From Myxococcales bacterium (GTDB lineage Bacteria > Myxococcota_A > Bradymonadia > REDH01): DNA of 33,501 nt. The position numbers were made by a program, and so were the translations under genes. The DNA is taken from NCBI GenBank assembly GCA_020633625.1, contig JACKDJ010000037.1, positions 1-33,501 on the forward strand, read 5' to 3'. Positions 15,375 through 21,465 of this stretch are shown in pieces. The number at the start of each line of letters is the position of its first letter. Within the stretch, counting starts at the first letter, position 1. Under the pieces are notes generated by a model, which was given only the letters and a program-made list of their open reading frames with translations, did not search any database and was not told the DNA's origin.

Positions 15375-15642
15375 GCCCGAGGGTAGTTCGACCCGCGAAC
15401 GCGAACGCGACCCGCCCGAGGGTAGTTTCCGCCCTGCTGCGGATCCCGCCCGAGGGTAGTTTCCAGGTCCGCCCTGCTGCGGATCCCGCCCGAGGGTAGT
15501 TTCCCTGCGGATCCCGCCCGAGGGTAGTTTCCCTGCGGATCCCGCCCGAGGGTACTTCCCCTCGTGCGCCCGGCTGCGGATCCCGCCCGAGGGTAGTTTC
15601 CCTCGTGCGCCCGGCTGCGGATCCCGCCCGAGGGTAGTTTCC
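15375..15642. repeat. Array 1: eight copies of a 17-bp repeat, core GCCCGAGGGTAGTTTCC
   Basis: Copies begin at 15375, 15414, 15448, 15488, 15516, 15544, 15585 and 15626, all in the same orientation. The first copy diverges at its end (TAGTTCG) and the sixth reads GGTACTTCC; the others are identical over 17 bases. Copies 3-8 are preceded by CTGCGGATCCC, giving larger units of 28, 40 and 41 bases that are themselves tandemly duplicated. Distances are 39, 34, 40, 28, 28, 41 and 41. No cas genes or repeat dyad are seen. The array fills the 396-base gap between the MFS gene and a small membrane gene. It belongs to the same family as the array at 33101-33393. Confidence 0.92.
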
Positions 15643-15703
15643 CTCGTACGCCCAAGGAGCCCGTTCGCGACATCGCCCCCGCCTGCGCTCCGGGCGGACC
15701 GCT

Positions 15704-15997
15704 TCAACTTCGTCTCCAGGTCCAAGGGCGCGTGGCGAAAAACACGACCGCAACACCGAACGCCGTCACGCACGCGCCGAACGCAGCGCACGCGGGGCCG
15801 AACGCCCCCCAAACTCGGATGAGATCGTCGAGCATGAACGCGACGATCCAGACGCAGATCCACGCGAACGCCCGTGCTGCGCGCGGCCCAACTGCTAGAG
15901 GACGGCGCTTGACGACGTGCGCGGCCGTCAAGGCTGCGGCGACCACCGCGACGCCAATGAACGGGAGCGAGAACACGGCTTGCAATAGAAAACTCAT
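15704..15997 (-). CDS. Small hypothetical membrane protein (97 aa)
   Basis: 97 residues from the ATG at 15997, which lies 23 bases after the stop of the next small gene upstream. Three hydrophobic helices are evident: LLQAVFSLPFIGVAVVAAALTAA, AFAWICVWIVAFML and AFGACVTAFGVAVVFFA, with basic residues at the loops (VVKRRP) and at the C-terminus (RPWTWRRS). A longer open frame extends upstream but overlaps the neighbouring gene in another frame and is not convincing. I do not recognise a family. It is paired with another small membrane protein, so the two may form a unit. No clear ribosome site is visible. Confidence 0.55.
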   Translation of the reverse strand: MSFLLQAVFSLPFIGVAVVAAALTAAHVVKRRPLAVGPRAARAFAWICVWIVAFMLDDLIRVWGAFGPACAAFGACVTAFGVAVVFFATRPWTWRRS

Positions 15998-16020
15998 GTC
16001 GTCGACGCCGCAGAGGTCGC

Positions 16021-16305
16021 TCACGGCGCACCGTCGCTGCCCAACCACTCCCGCCGCCGCGCCCGCAGGTGCCTGCCAGCGAAGATCAGCCATCCGCCGA
16101 AGGCAGCGAGCTGAACTACGGTCGCAGGATCCGACGGGTACGTGAGCCGCATGATTATCACCTCGCCGAGAGCAACGAGAGACCAGACAGCGAGCATGAC
16201 GACCACACCGACGAAGAGTCTTCGGCCCTGCTTGCGACTGCGGATCGGCGGCGGGACAAGGAGCGCGCCCGTTATCATCATCATGATTGTGTAGACTTCG
16301 AACAT
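16021..16305 (-). CDS. Small hypothetical membrane protein (94 aa)
   Basis: 94 residues from the ATG at 16305, whose A is shared with the stop of the upstream open frame (TGATG). Hydrophobic segments are VYTIMMMITGALLVPPP, LFVGVVVMLAVWSLVALGEVIIM and VVQLAAFGGWLIFAG, followed by a basic tail (RHLRARRREW). An alternative start further upstream would add a coiled-coil-like, charged region (IRALQRKIDALVEALRRAIVRLRH) in the same frame, which could be a remnant or a true N-terminus. The base composition here is visibly lower in GC than the rest of the window. Function is unknown. Confidence 0.5.
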   Translation of the reverse strand: MFEVYTIMMMITGALLVPPPIRSRKQGRRLFVGVVVMLAVWSLVALGEVIIMRLTYPSDPATVVQLAAFGGWLIFAGRHLRARRREWLGSDGAP

Positions 16306-17315
16306 CAGTCGACGGGACGGACGCGCGAGACACGGATGCGATCGGTCATGCGGTTCCGAAGCAGAGGAGACCAAGTCCGTGAGACCCAGCGGACTAGGCA
16401 TAATCCGGCGGCCGCCCGCTTGCCACTCTTGGTGTCGGAGCCGGACAATCGCACGCCGAAGAGCCTCAACCAGCGCATCAATCTTTCTCTGAAGCGCCCG
16501 GATGTCGTCACCTGCGCCAATGATAGCCTGGGCGGCGAGGCATCGTCGAACGGGTCCGCGCACCCCATCATCGCGGTCGTGAGCACTCCCGGCGGGCTCT
16601 CGCCGTCCATCATCGCGCTCGCGTCAGCCGCGAGCGCAACCTCACCGTCGACCCACGCGAGGGCGAAGCCGTCGTCGAGGCCGAACGCGATGTGGTGCCA
16701 CGTGTCCGTCGTCAGAACCGACGACGCCTGCCAGATCTCGAAGCCGGTCGCCGAGTACTCGAGCACGAGCGGATGCTGGTCGGGCGAGACGCCGAACCAG
16801 ACACCCTCATCGCCAGCAGCGCCCGCGCCGACCTTCATGAAGACCGGCTGCATGCCGCTCGTCCCTGTCGGGACGTTGACCCACGCCGCGAGTGTCCGCG
16901 CGCTCGTCCGATCCCAGTCGGGGCCGGCGCCAAAGTCGATCGCCGCGGTGCCCCCGCAGTCGATTGCGCCGCCGCGCATGCCAGTGACACCGAGCGTCCC
17001 GCCAGTCAGCGCGCCGTCGTGTGCGTCGGGTCCGTCGTCCAGGACAGGGCTGGTGGCACCGTCGAAGGTCCAATGCGCGAGCACCGACGCCGTATCGGGG
17101 CCGCAAGTCGCCGCACCGTCCGTCAGGGCCTGCGCGGCGACGCGGGCCGCGACGTCCGGCAGCGTCAGGACGTCGGCCGGATCGGCGTCCGTCGCGTCAC
17201 ATGCGGCCAGGGTCGCGAAGGCGATCGCCAGGGCGGCGCGTTGCGCACGTTTGGACGGTGGGACGTTTGCATCGCGGTGGGGCCCGGCCTGCGGCCGGGG
17301 GGCGATGCGTGGCAT
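16305..17315 (-). CDS. LamG-like (concanavalin-fold) lipoprotein, 3' end probably altered
   Basis: 336 residues if started at the ATG at 17315, which lies inside a 61-bp repeat copy; no ATG, GTG or TTG lies closer to the signal peptide. The signal peptide KRAQRAALAIAFATLAAC ends in a lipobox at Cys39. The LamG/laminin-G-like jelly roll is clear: ASVLAHWTFDGATSPVLDDG, DAHDGALTGG, RGGAIDCGG, RTLAAWVNV and TWHHIAFGLDDGFALAWVDGE. The domain stops fitting after GCADPFDDASPP (near 16535). The expected last strand (like IDEVRIYDRAL) is missing, and a basic, non-domain tail takes its place. The 3' end was probably lost by deletion or insertion. Such lipoproteins usually bind polysaccharide at the surface. 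Confidence 0.6.
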   Translation of the reverse strand: MPRIAPRPQAGPHRDANVPPSKRAQRAALAIAFATLAACDATDADPADVLTLPDVAARVAAQALTDGAATCGPDTASVLAHWTFDGATSPVLDDGPDAHDGALTGGTLGVTGMRGGAIDCGGTAAIDFGAGPDWDRTSARTLAAWVNVPTGTSGMQPVFMKVGAGAAGDEGVWFGVSPDQHPLVLEYSATGFEIWQASSVLTTDTWHHIAFGLDDGFALAWVDGEVALAADASAMMDGESPPGVLTTAMMGCADPFDDASPPRLSLAQVTTSGRFRERLMRWLRLFGVRLSGSDTKSGKRAAAGLCLVRWVSRTWSPLLRNRMTDRIRVSRVRPVD

Positions 17316-17320
17316 CGCCC
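17260..17320. repeat. 61-bp double-hairpin repeat, copy A
   Basis: It begins GGGACGTTTG and ends GGCATCGCCC. It contains two potential hairpins: CCCGGCC-TGC-GGCCGGG (17283-17299), then GGCGATGC-GTG-GCATCGCC (17301-17319, perfect). It aligns without gaps to copy B with about 50 of 61 matches; both ends are identical and the stems are conserved. It overlaps the presumed start of the LamG lipoprotein gene. Confidence 0.85.
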
Positions 17321-17370
17321 TTACGTGGGGGCGAGGGGCGGTGTGATGCGGGGGTGGCCCGGCGGGCGAT

Positions 17371-17431
17371 GGGACGTTTGTTGGGCGCGGGGGCCCGCCC
17401 GGCGGCCGGGCGGCGAGGCATGGCATCGCCC
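17371..17431. repeat. 61-bp double-hairpin repeat, copy B
   Basis: Same length and orientation as copy A, 111 bases further on. Its first hairpin is CCGCCCGG-CGG-CCGGGCGG (17395-17413). The stem bases differ from copy A but still pair. The second, GGCGAGGC-ATG-GCATCGCC, has one mismatch. Changes that keep pairing hint at selection on DNA or RNA structure, as in REP/BIME-like elements. Confidence 0.85.
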
Positions 17432-17731
17432 CTGCGGTCGTTGCGGAAACCTCTGCACTGTTTGTTTGCTTCCCCATGGCGCTCCCCCTGGAGTTGGCGG
17501 CACCGCCCGCGCTGCTCCGTGTGTTTGCGGAGGTCTGCGGGACGGCCGGCCAGATGTGTTTCTGACGCGACTGGTTCCGATCAATTTGATACGACGACGC
17601 CACCATGACGGGAGTCTCGAACGAGGTCAAGCGCGATTTCGCAAAATCTTCGGGCTCGTGATTTTCGCGTTCCATGTCCCCGCGCATCACCCAACGACCA
17701 GCGCGATGCCCCCGCATCCCGCCGCCCAGAC
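17432..17731. other. Intergenic stretch of lower GC, no convincing gene
   Basis: This 300-base stretch lies between repeat copy B and the 3' end of the TPR-like lipoprotein gene. A minus-strand frame runs through it in phase with the LamG gene (starting MERENHEPEDFAK), but it shows no family signal and the codon use differs from its neighbours. The composition is clearly less GC-rich, with AT tracts and a short palindrome ATCAATTTGAT at 17580-17590. It may hold the promoter of the LamG gene. I see no RNA gene. Confidence 0.5.
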
Positions 17732-18388
17732 TCAACCCGGGTTCAGCATCGCGTCGAGCCGGCTGATCTGCTCCCGGATGTCCGCCGCCGTCACTCCCGA
17801 CGGGCCCAGGTAGCCACCGTCGAGCGCGAGGGTCCGTGCGTAGGCGCCGCGGACTCGCTCTACGAGTGCTCGGTCTGCCCCCTCGGACTGGCCGAGGACG
17901 AAGCCCATCACGAACCACGCGTCGGCGGAGGTCGGTGACTCGGCGGTCGCGCGCTCGGCTTCGGTCACCGCCGCGCCGTGCAGGCCCAGCCGCTCGTAGA
18001 TCCAGGCGAGCCGCGGCCTGAGCTCTACGGCGCCCGCGTCGACGGCCGCCTTGTAGTGATCGGCCAGCTCGAAGGCGCGGCCCGCGGCGGCGAACACCAG
18101 CTCGGTCTCGTTGAGCACCGCCGCCGGCGGGCGACGCGTGAAGAACATCTGTGGATCCGCGACGATCTGGTCCAGGATCGCTTGCTCCTCGGCCCCCAGC
18201 GGCGGCGGCGGCGCGGAGTGCGCGGCGAGGACCGACGCGAGGTCGAGGTCGGCGGCGGCCGGCGTCCCGAACGTGACGCGGACGTGACCCGGAGCGGCGC
18301 CGGGCTCGTCGTGGCAGCCGGCGACTAGCGCCACGGCGAGCATCAGAAGCGTCAGAGACACGGCCGACGCGCGGCGGACGCGGCTCAC
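17732..18388 (-). CDS. Lipoprotein with TPR-like helical repeats, last gene of a six-gene operon
   Basis: 218 residues. The GTG start at 18388 overlaps the folK stop (GTGA, 18385-18388). Lipobox VAGC after a hydrophobic signal (SLTLLMLAVALVAGC). The soluble part begins with a Pro-rich stretch (AAHSAPPPPLGAEEQAILDQI). Helical, TPR-like segments follow: AAGRAFELADHYKAAVDAG, WIYERLGLHGAAVTEAERATAE, ADAWFVMGFVLGQ. It ends LDAMLNPG. No family is recognised. As the distal gene of a tight operon with folK, a radical SAM enzyme and membrane proteins, it may act in envelope assembly; this is weak inference. Confidence 0.7.
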   Translation of the reverse strand: MSRVRRASAVSLTLLMLAVALVAGCHDEPGAAPGHVRVTFGTPAAADLDLASVLAAHSAPPPPLGAEEQAILDQIVADPQMFFTRRPPAAVLNETELVFAAAGRAFELADHYKAAVDAGAVELRPRLAWIYERLGLHGAAVTEAERATAESPTSADAWFVMGFVLGQSEGADRALVERVRGAYARTLALDGGYLGPSGVTAADIREQISRLDAMLNPG

Positions 18389-18873
18389 GAGACCCCCGCC
18401 GCGGCGCCGCGCTCGGCGTCGCGCAGCGCGTCGAGCAGCTCGACGACCGTCGCGCCGAGCGTCGGGTGCCGCCACTGCGGCGCAATGGCCGCGAGCGGCG
18501 CGAGAACGAACTCACGCTCCTGCATCCTCGGGTGCGGGATCGTCAGCGTCGGAGAGTCGATGACGCGGTCTCCAGCCGCGACGATGTCGAGGTCGATCGT
18601 GCGCGGGCCAAAGCGGCGACCGCGCTCGCGGCCGAGCTGGCGCTCGATCGCTAGCAGCGCCTGCAGCATCGCCTCGGGGTCGAGGGCGACGCGCGCGCGG
18701 ACGGCGCCGTTCAGGAAGTTCGGCTGCTCGGTCACGTACATCGGGCGCGTCTCGAGCAGCGGCGAAGCCGTGACCTCGGCGCCGGGGAGTCTGGCGATCG
18801 CGGCGACGGCTCGGTCTATCGACGCCGCGCGGTCGCCGACGTTGGCGCCGACGCTGATCAGGTACTCGATCAC
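18385..18873 (-). CDS. folK: 6-hydroxymethyl-7,8-dihydropterin pyrophosphokinase (HPPK)
   Basis: 162 residues, the usual length. The GTG start at 18873 overlaps the stop of the upstream gene (GTGA, 18870-18873). HPPK signatures are all present: SVGANVGDRAASIDRAV at the N-terminus, LLETRPMYVTEQPNFLNGAV, the ATP/metal motif RRFGPRTIDLDIV (with the two Asp that bind magnesium), and PHPRMQEREFVLAPLAAI. It transfers pyrophosphate from ATP to hydroxymethyl-dihydropterin in folate synthesis, in the cytoplasm. Here it is inside an operon of uncharacterised envelope-type genes rather than with folP or folB, so its placement may reflect co-transcription rather than a shared pathway. Confidence 0.95.
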   Translation of the reverse strand: MIEYLISVGANVGDRAASIDRAVAAIARLPGAEVTASPLLETRPMYVTEQPNFLNGAVRARVALDPEAMLQALLAIERQLGRERGRRFGPRTIDLDIVAAGDRVIDSPTLTIPHPRMQEREFVLAPLAAIAPQWRHPTLGATVVELLDALRDAERGAAAGVS

Positions 18874-19730
18874 TTGCGGGCGTCGCGGCGGGAGCGGAGG
18901 AGGAAGAATGCCGAGCCGAGCACGCTGACGACGAAGACTGCGTACATCAGCGGGACGTAGTTGAAGCTCTGCGGCGATTGGCCGTCGAGCAAGAGGTAGC
19001 CGTGCTGGCACCGCACCGACGCCCCGGCGCGCTCGAGCACCTCCTCCTCGGTCGGGGCGCGGCCGAGCGACTCGGTGAGCGCGAGCTCGGCCTGGCGCTT
19101 TAGCCTTACCTGGTGCGAGCGCAGCTCGGCCGACGGCTCGAACCCGCAGAACTCGACCTGATACGAGTCGGAGTAGAACTGGATCAGCCCTTGGTAGCGC
19201 CGCGGGAGGTCCTCGAACGCGACGACTCGCCCGGCGCCGTCGTACAGGGGGCGAATGCTCTCCTGCCCTCGCGGCACCGACATCGGCTGTCCGCGCAGGA
19301 TGCGGGGACGGTCGTCCTCGACGACGCGCTCGACGTAGAGCGACGAGCCGATGAGGTTGAAGTACTCCCGGTCGGCCGAGATGGACTTGCGCTGCGGGAT
19401 GCCCTCGACGTGCGCGAAGCGGTTCGACGGGATCTGCAGCGTCCCGTCTTCGCCGACGTAGCGTGGACCGATCCACAACGACTCGTCGGCGCCCTCGTTG
19501 AGCTCCATCGGCGTTCGGTCCGACATCCAGTAGCGCAGCTCGGCGACGTACTGGACGGCGAGGAAGACGGCGAACGCGGCGACCATGACGAGCACGGCGC
19601 GCTGTCCCCACTCGGCCCCGGAGTCGACGGCGGCGAGCTCGGGGTCGACGAAGTCGTCGGGCACGGGCGCACCCTGCGCGAACCACGCCTCTTCGGTCGG
19701 GTTTCGCTTTCCGTCGTCGTCGCCGCTCAT
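18870..19730 (-). CDS. Hypothetical protein with two transmembrane helices and a large extracytoplasmic domain
   Basis: 286 residues from the ATG at 19730. The acidic N-terminus (MSGDDDGKRNPTEEAWFAQGAP) is followed by TM helix 1 (about 43-62, AVLVMVAAFAVFLAVQYVAEL), about 190 soluble residues, TM helix 2 (about 256-276, VPLMYAVFVVSVLGSAFFLL) and a short basic tail (RSRRDARK). The soluble part contains two Cys (VEFCGFEP and SVRCQHGYLLLDG) that could form a disulfide. I do not recognise a family. It starts 15 bases after the phosphoesterase gene and its stop overlaps the folK start, so it is firmly part of the operon. Confidence 0.75.
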   Translation of the reverse strand: MSGDDDGKRNPTEEAWFAQGAPVPDDFVDPELAAVDSGAEWGQRAVLVMVAAFAVFLAVQYVAELRYWMSDRTPMELNEGADESLWIGPRYVGEDGTLQIPSNRFAHVEGIPQRKSISADREYFNLIGSSLYVERVVEDDRPRILRGQPMSVPRGQESIRPLYDGAGRVVAFEDLPRRYQGLIQFYSDSYQVEFCGFEPSAELRSHQVRLKRQAELALTESLGRAPTEEEVLERAGASVRCQHGYLLLDGQSPQSFNYVPLMYAVFVVSVLGSAFFLLRSRRDARK

Positions 19731-19745
19731 GGCTGGCTCGCGTGG

Positions 19746-20573
19746 CTAGTACCGCCCACGGGTGCGCTCCTTCGCTGGCAGGATCTCGAGGCAGGTCGTC
19801 CACCAACCGGTGAGGATGGTCTCCACGAACTCGTCGGGGAGCCCCTCCTCCAGCATCTCTCGGGCGAGTGATTCATGGTCGTAGGCGACGGGGACGTGCG
19901 CAGCGCGCAGGGAACCGGCTTCGGAGTCGACATCGACGAGCGAGTACCAGACCTCGGTCCGGCCGTCGTTCGCTGGGCGCCCGATCGCGCCCACATTTAC
20001 GACCACTCGGCAATCGTCAAGTTCCCTCGTCCAGTGAATCCCCGTGTGCGTGACGAAGAGCGCGTCGGCGTCGTGGTCGTCGAGGAGGCGCCGCAGGAAC
20101 GCGTCCGAGGTGGCCGACTCCCAGAGGAACTCGTTGGTGCGGCGCGGCGATCCGTGCGCGAGCAAGACGCGGCGCCCGCCCCACTCGCGGCGGATAGAGG
20201 GGGGGAGCGCGCGGAGCCATGCCTTGTTCGCGTCGCTCGTCCGCGCGACGGTGTAGTCGTAGCTGATCTGCGCGAACGCGTTGTCGCGCGGGTCTGTGTA
20301 ACCGCAGGCGCAGTCGTCGAGGTCGTTCCCGACGGAGTGGTCGTAGTTCCCCTGGACGCAGACGACGCCCGCGTCGCGCAGCAGCGGGAAGACCCGGTCC
20401 GGGCTGGGACCGAACCCACCCATGTCGCCGAGGCAGTACAGCTCGGTAGCCCCGCGCTCGCGCGCGTCGCGGATCACGGCCGCGAGGCTGACGTGGTTGT
20501 TGTAGACGCCGCCGAAGATCGCGACGCGCGCTGAGGCGCGGTCCGTCGTGGTTCGCCCGCTCACGTTCGACAC
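19746..20573 (-). CDS. Metallophosphoesterase-like protein with altered first metal motif
   Basis: 275 residues from the GTG at 20573, which has GAGG seven bases upstream. The alternative GTG at 20564 would give the GTGA overlap seen elsewhere but lacks a ribosome site. Calcineurin-like fold motifs: GDMGG (49-53), GNYDH (75-79), LLAHGSPRR, and THTGIHW. The canonical first motif DxHGN is instead GGVYNNH (21-27), so the Asp and His metal ligands are replaced by Gly and Tyr. The protein may bind a single metal, use another ligand, or be a non-catalytic relative. The C-terminus ETILTGWWTTCLEILPAKER is distinctive. It overlaps the radical SAM gene, suggesting a joint function; substrate is unknown. 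Confidence 0.8.
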   Translation of the reverse strand: MSNVSGRTTTDRASARVAIFGGVYNNHVSLAAVIRDARERGATELYCLGDMGGFGPSPDRVFPLLRDAGVVCVQGNYDHSVGNDLDDCACGYTDPRDNAFAQISYDYTVARTSDANKAWLRALPPSIRREWGGRRVLLAHGSPRRTNEFLWESATSDAFLRRLLDDHDADALFVTHTGIHWTRELDDCRVVVNVGAIGRPANDGRTEVWYSLVDVDSEAGSLRAAHVPVAYDHESLAREMLEEGLPDEFVETILTGWWTTCLEILPAKERTRGRY

Positions 20574-21463
20574 GTGACACCCTCGACGTAGCAGGTGTGG
20601 CAGGCCGGCGAGCGGAGCGCGATCGGCCGCAGCCCGTCGCCCAGCGCGTCGCCGAGTCGCGCGCCGTCGTCGTCGATCAGGATCGGGCACGGCCAGACGC
20701 CGCGGGCGGTGACCATCCGCGAAGACGCGCACTGGAGCGCTGCCAGGCCCTGCGCGTCGACCGCTTCGTGCGTCAGGCGCTCCGACGGGTCGTACGGACG
20801 CCCGCGGCGCGCCTCGCGGCCGATCCGAAACGGCGCGAGGAACTTCAGGCGTGGCTGCCGAAGTCCGGCGTCCCGCAGGAGCTGCGCGAAGCGCTCGCGA
20901 GAGCCGGCGTCGACCCCGTCGACCTCGGTGACGGTGACGACCGGCGACAGCCCGACGGCAGCCAGCCTCTGCAGCGCCTCGACGATCGCGGTGAACGTGC
21001 CCCGTCCGCGGACCGGGTCGTTGCTGCGCGCGCTGGTCCCGTCGAGCGAGACGCGGAGCTCGAGGGAGTAGCGCGACGCGTCGAAGCGCTCCCGCAGCCA
21101 CGCGGCCATCGCGGCGTCGATGAGCATGCCGTTGGTCAGGATCGTCAGCGGCCCGACGGCCAGCGCGAGGTCGATGAGCTCGCGGATCTGCGGGTGCAGA
21201 AACGGCTCACCGCCTGTGAAGTAGATGTCCTTGACCCCGCGCGCTTCGGCGTCGCGCAGAGCTGCTGCTGCGGCGGCGACGTCCATGAAGGCGTGGCTGT
21301 CGTTACGCGGTCCGCACGAGATGAAGCAGTGGCGGCAGGCGAGGTTGCAGAGCGTGCCGCCGACCTGCAGCCAGAGCGTGTCGAGGGCGTCGAGCGCGAG
21401 GACCACCTCGTCGCGATCGGGGCTGTGCGGAGCGGCGGCCGCCGTGGGTTCGAGGCGCGTCAC
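20561..21463 (-). CDS. Radical SAM protein with C-terminal Cys cluster (SPASM/twitch-like)
   Basis: 300 residues from the GTG at 21463, two bases after the preceding gene's stop. The [4Fe-4S]-AdoMet motif is C39-N-L-A-C43-R-H-C46, followed by FISCGPRND; the GGE motif is YFTGGEPFLHP (82-91); TILTNG and LRVSLDG follow as in other radical SAM TIM barrels. The C-terminal third carries five Cys (245, 259, 288, 291, 298) in ALQCASSR, GVWPCPIL and ACHTCYVEGVTC, consistent with one auxiliary iron-sulfur site of the SPASM/twitch type. Such enzymes often modify peptides or small metabolites. No small peptide gene is visible next to it. The partner is probably the overlapping phosphoesterase-like gene. 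Confidence 0.87.
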   Translation of the reverse strand: MTRLEPTAAAAPHSPDRDEVVLALDALDTLWLQVGGTLCNLACRHCFISCGPRNDSHAFMDVAAAAAALRDAEARGVKDIYFTGGEPFLHPQIRELIDLALAVGPLTILTNGMLIDAAMAAWLRERFDASRYSLELRVSLDGTSARSNDPVRGRGTFTAIVEALQRLAAVGLSPVVTVTEVDGVDAGSRERFAQLLRDAGLRQPRLKFLAPFRIGREARRGRPYDPSERLTHEAVDAQGLAALQCASSRMVTARGVWPCPILIDDDGARLGDALGDGLRPIALRSPACHTCYVEGVTCRT

Positions 21464-21465
21464 GC

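Noticed and set aside
15375..15642. CRISPR array
   Set aside because: Repeats are only 17 bases, intervals vary, spacers share words with each other, and no cas gene or leader is present. The same holds for 33101-33393.
15308..15703. Proteins encoded on the minus strand through array 1 (with peptides such as NYPRAG or TTLGRDP)
   Set aside because: All three minus-strand frames are open simply because the repeat has no stop codon on that strand. None resembles a protein family, and the MFS start at 15307 explains the downstream part.
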